Notes under the pieces: model-generated
What the model was told of the DNA's origin: nothing
Database searches by the model: none
What the model saw: only the letters and a program-made list of their open reading frames with translations
Position numbers and translations under genes: made by a program
Part shown: one piece after another, positions 29,105-30,238 of the stretch
Layout: every line of letters begins with the position of its first letter
Position numbering within the stretch: the stretch's first letter is position 1
Source: Clostridia bacterium
GTDB lineage: Bacteria; Bacillota; Clostridia; Oscillospirales; Acutalibacteraceae
Direction of reading: 5' to 3'
Assembly: GCA_024689165.1 (NCBI GenBank)
Contig: JAILDS010000041.1
Coordinates: 1 to 30,238, forward strand
DNA: 30,238 nucleotides

Positions 29105-30238
29105 ATGCATAACAGCGAAAACAAAGCTTTACTCAGAAGATTCGTCTCACTGTTCAGAGTGATCGCCGCACAGAACATCATCGTCTTTGCGGTGAATCTT
29201 GCGGACAACATCATGCTCGGGCGTTTTTCACAGGACGCTATGAGCGGCGTGTCGCTCGCGAACCAGGTCCAGTTCTTCCTGCAGCAGCTCGTCGTCGGCG
29301 CGGCGGGCGGCCTTGCAGTCATCTCTTCGCAGTACTGGGGAAAGCGTGAAACAGAACCGATCAAAAAGCTGTTTTCGGCGTGCCTGTATACCGCGGCGGC
29401 GCTGGCGTCAGCGGTGGGCCTGACAGTCATTATCTTCCCGTCGGGCATAATGGGTCTTCTCACCAACGACCCCGGCGCGGCGGCGGAGGGCGCGGCTTAT
29501 CTGAGGATAGTCGGCTTTTCATATCTCGCTTTTTCGGTCACGAACGTCATCCTGGGTCTGCTGCGCTCCGTCGAAACGGTGCGCATCGGCTTCGTGATAG
29601 CGCTCAGCGCGCTGGTATCGAACATCCCGCTGAACTACGTATTCATTTTCGGAAAGCTGGGTCTGCCCGCCATGGGGTCTTCCGGCGCGGCCGTCGCTAC
29701 GCTCATTTCACGGCTCGTCGAGCTCGCCATTGCCTCGTTATATCTGCTCAAAATCGATAAAAAGCTGCGCGTACGCTTCCGCGACTGGTTCGTAACGGAC
29801 AAAACGCTGTTCCGGGACTTCATCAAAGCGGGCTTCCCCATGCTTTTCTCCGGCGCGAGCTGGGGTCTCGCCATGTTCGCTCAGTCAGCGATAACGGGAC
29901 GCCTCGGTTTGGACGCCATAGCGGCGTCAAGCATAGCCGGCGCGGTATATTCCGTTCTGAGCGTCATATACGCCTCCTCGGCGAACGCCTCCTCCGTCAT
30001 CATCGCCAAGACCGTCGGCGAGGGCGACGTCAACAAGGTCAAAAACGCCGCGAAGCTCTTCCAGCTTGTGTTCCTCGCGCTCGGTCTTTTCTCCTGCACG
30101 CTGTCGCTGGCGACAAAAAACGCCGTGCTGTCGATGTACGACCTCACGGCGGGAGCGGCAGGTCTTGCGAACACCTTCCTGACGATCCAGTCCTTTACCG
30201 TTATCGGATCGTCCTACCAGATGCCGTGCCTGTGCGGC
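29105..30238 (+). CDS. MATE-family efflux transporter, truncated at the right edge
   Basis: Cation-coupled multidrug or toxin exporter in the cytoplasmic membrane. The frame opens at ATG 29105, eleven bases after GAAGG, and runs to the edge: 378 residues seen, of about 450 expected. It is hydrophobic throughout, with at least nine helices. Family patterns are clear: NLADNIMLGRFSQDAMSGVS in the first helix-loop, QLVVGAAGGLAVISSQYWGK, LRIVGFSYLAFSVTNVILGL and GSSGAAVATLISRLVEL at the end of the N-lobe. The C-lobe repeats the pattern with GLDAIAASSIAGAVYSV and IIAKTVGEGD. The drug or metabolite exported cannot be told. It is divergent from asnA with a good promoter. Confidence 0.93.
   Translation, partial: MHNSENKALLRRFVSLFRVIAAQNIIVFAVNLADNIMLGRFSQDAMSGVSLANQVQFFLQQLVVGAAGGLAVISSQYWGKRETEPIKKLFSACLYTAAALASAVGLTVIIFPSGIMGLLTNDPGAAAEGAAYLRIVGFSYLAFSVTNVILGLLRSVETVRIGFVIALSALVSNIPLNYVFIFGKLGLPAMGSSGAAVATLISRLVELAIASLYLLKIDKKLRVRFRDWFVTDKTLFRDFIKAGFPMLFSGASWGLAMFAQSAITGRLGLDAIAASSIAGAVYSVLSVIYASSANASSVIIAKTVGEGDVNKVKNAAKLFQLVFLALGLFSCTLSLATKNAVLSMYDLTAGAAGLANTFLTIQSFTVIGSSYQMPCLCG

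Noticed and set aside
1..30238. CRISPR arrays, insertion sequences, integrases, tRNA or rRNA genes
   Set aside because: No regular short repeats, transposase or integrase motifs, or cloverleaf/rRNA-like sequence were seen by eye on either strand.

Overview
The window looks like chromosome from a GC-rich, anaerobic member of the Clostridia (Bacillota), most likely a gut- or rumen-type Oscillospirales/Ruminococcaceae-like lineage. The grounds are gene content (dprA-topA-trmFO and infC-rpmI-rplT blocks, BMP-type nucleoside ABC transporter, glutamine synthetase III, AsnA, a YtvI-like permease, a dockerin-bearing secreted protein), well-formed sigma-A promoters, purine-rich Shine-Dalgarno sites and free use of TTG/GTG starts. 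The lineage is inference; no rRNA or tRNA gene was seen, and there are no insertion sequences, phage genes or CRISPR arrays.

Layout. 1-6970, minus strand: dprA-topA-trmFO (recombination mediator, topoisomerase I, tRNA T54 methylation; trmFO runs off the left edge), a 352-bp intergenic stretch rich in inverted repeats, a TrmH/SpoU rRNA/tRNA methyltransferase, then the translation operon infC-rpmI-rplT. infC appears to start at an AUA codon behind an attenuator-type leader. 7036-10796, minus strand: a secreted VWA protein ending in a dockerin, then an operon of XRE regulator, ImmA/IrrE metallopeptidase and a membrane-anchored leucine-rich-repeat protein. 11021-13136, plus strand: a YtvI/AI-2E permease overlapping an NYN-LOTUS predicted ribonuclease, ended by a bidirectional terminator. 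13234-18859, minus strand: a purine salvage unit, xpt followed by a BMP lipoprotein, a double ABC ATPase and two permeases. 19111-24451, plus strand: tyrS, a YhhN membrane protein, a diacylglycerol-kinase-like lipid kinase, glutamine synthetase III and a 90-residue membrane protein. 24517-28875, minus strand: asnA, a TIM-barrel glycosidase-like protein, a sugar isomerase/epimerase and tadA. 29105 to the right edge, plus strand: a MATE efflux protein.

How the parts fit. Most of the window is core housekeeping: translation, RNA modification, DNA uptake and topology, purine salvage, and ammonia assimilation (GSIII and AsnA in convergent units). The less ordinary parts are the XRE-ImmA-LRR operon with paired operator-like half-sites, the dockerin-VWA protein, the NYN-LOTUS protein coupled to a membrane permease, the infC leader and start codon, and the unassigned sugar-related pair between asnA and tadA. 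I see no single clearly undescribed system. The XRE-ImmA-LRR operon and the infC leader are the best candidates for follow-up.
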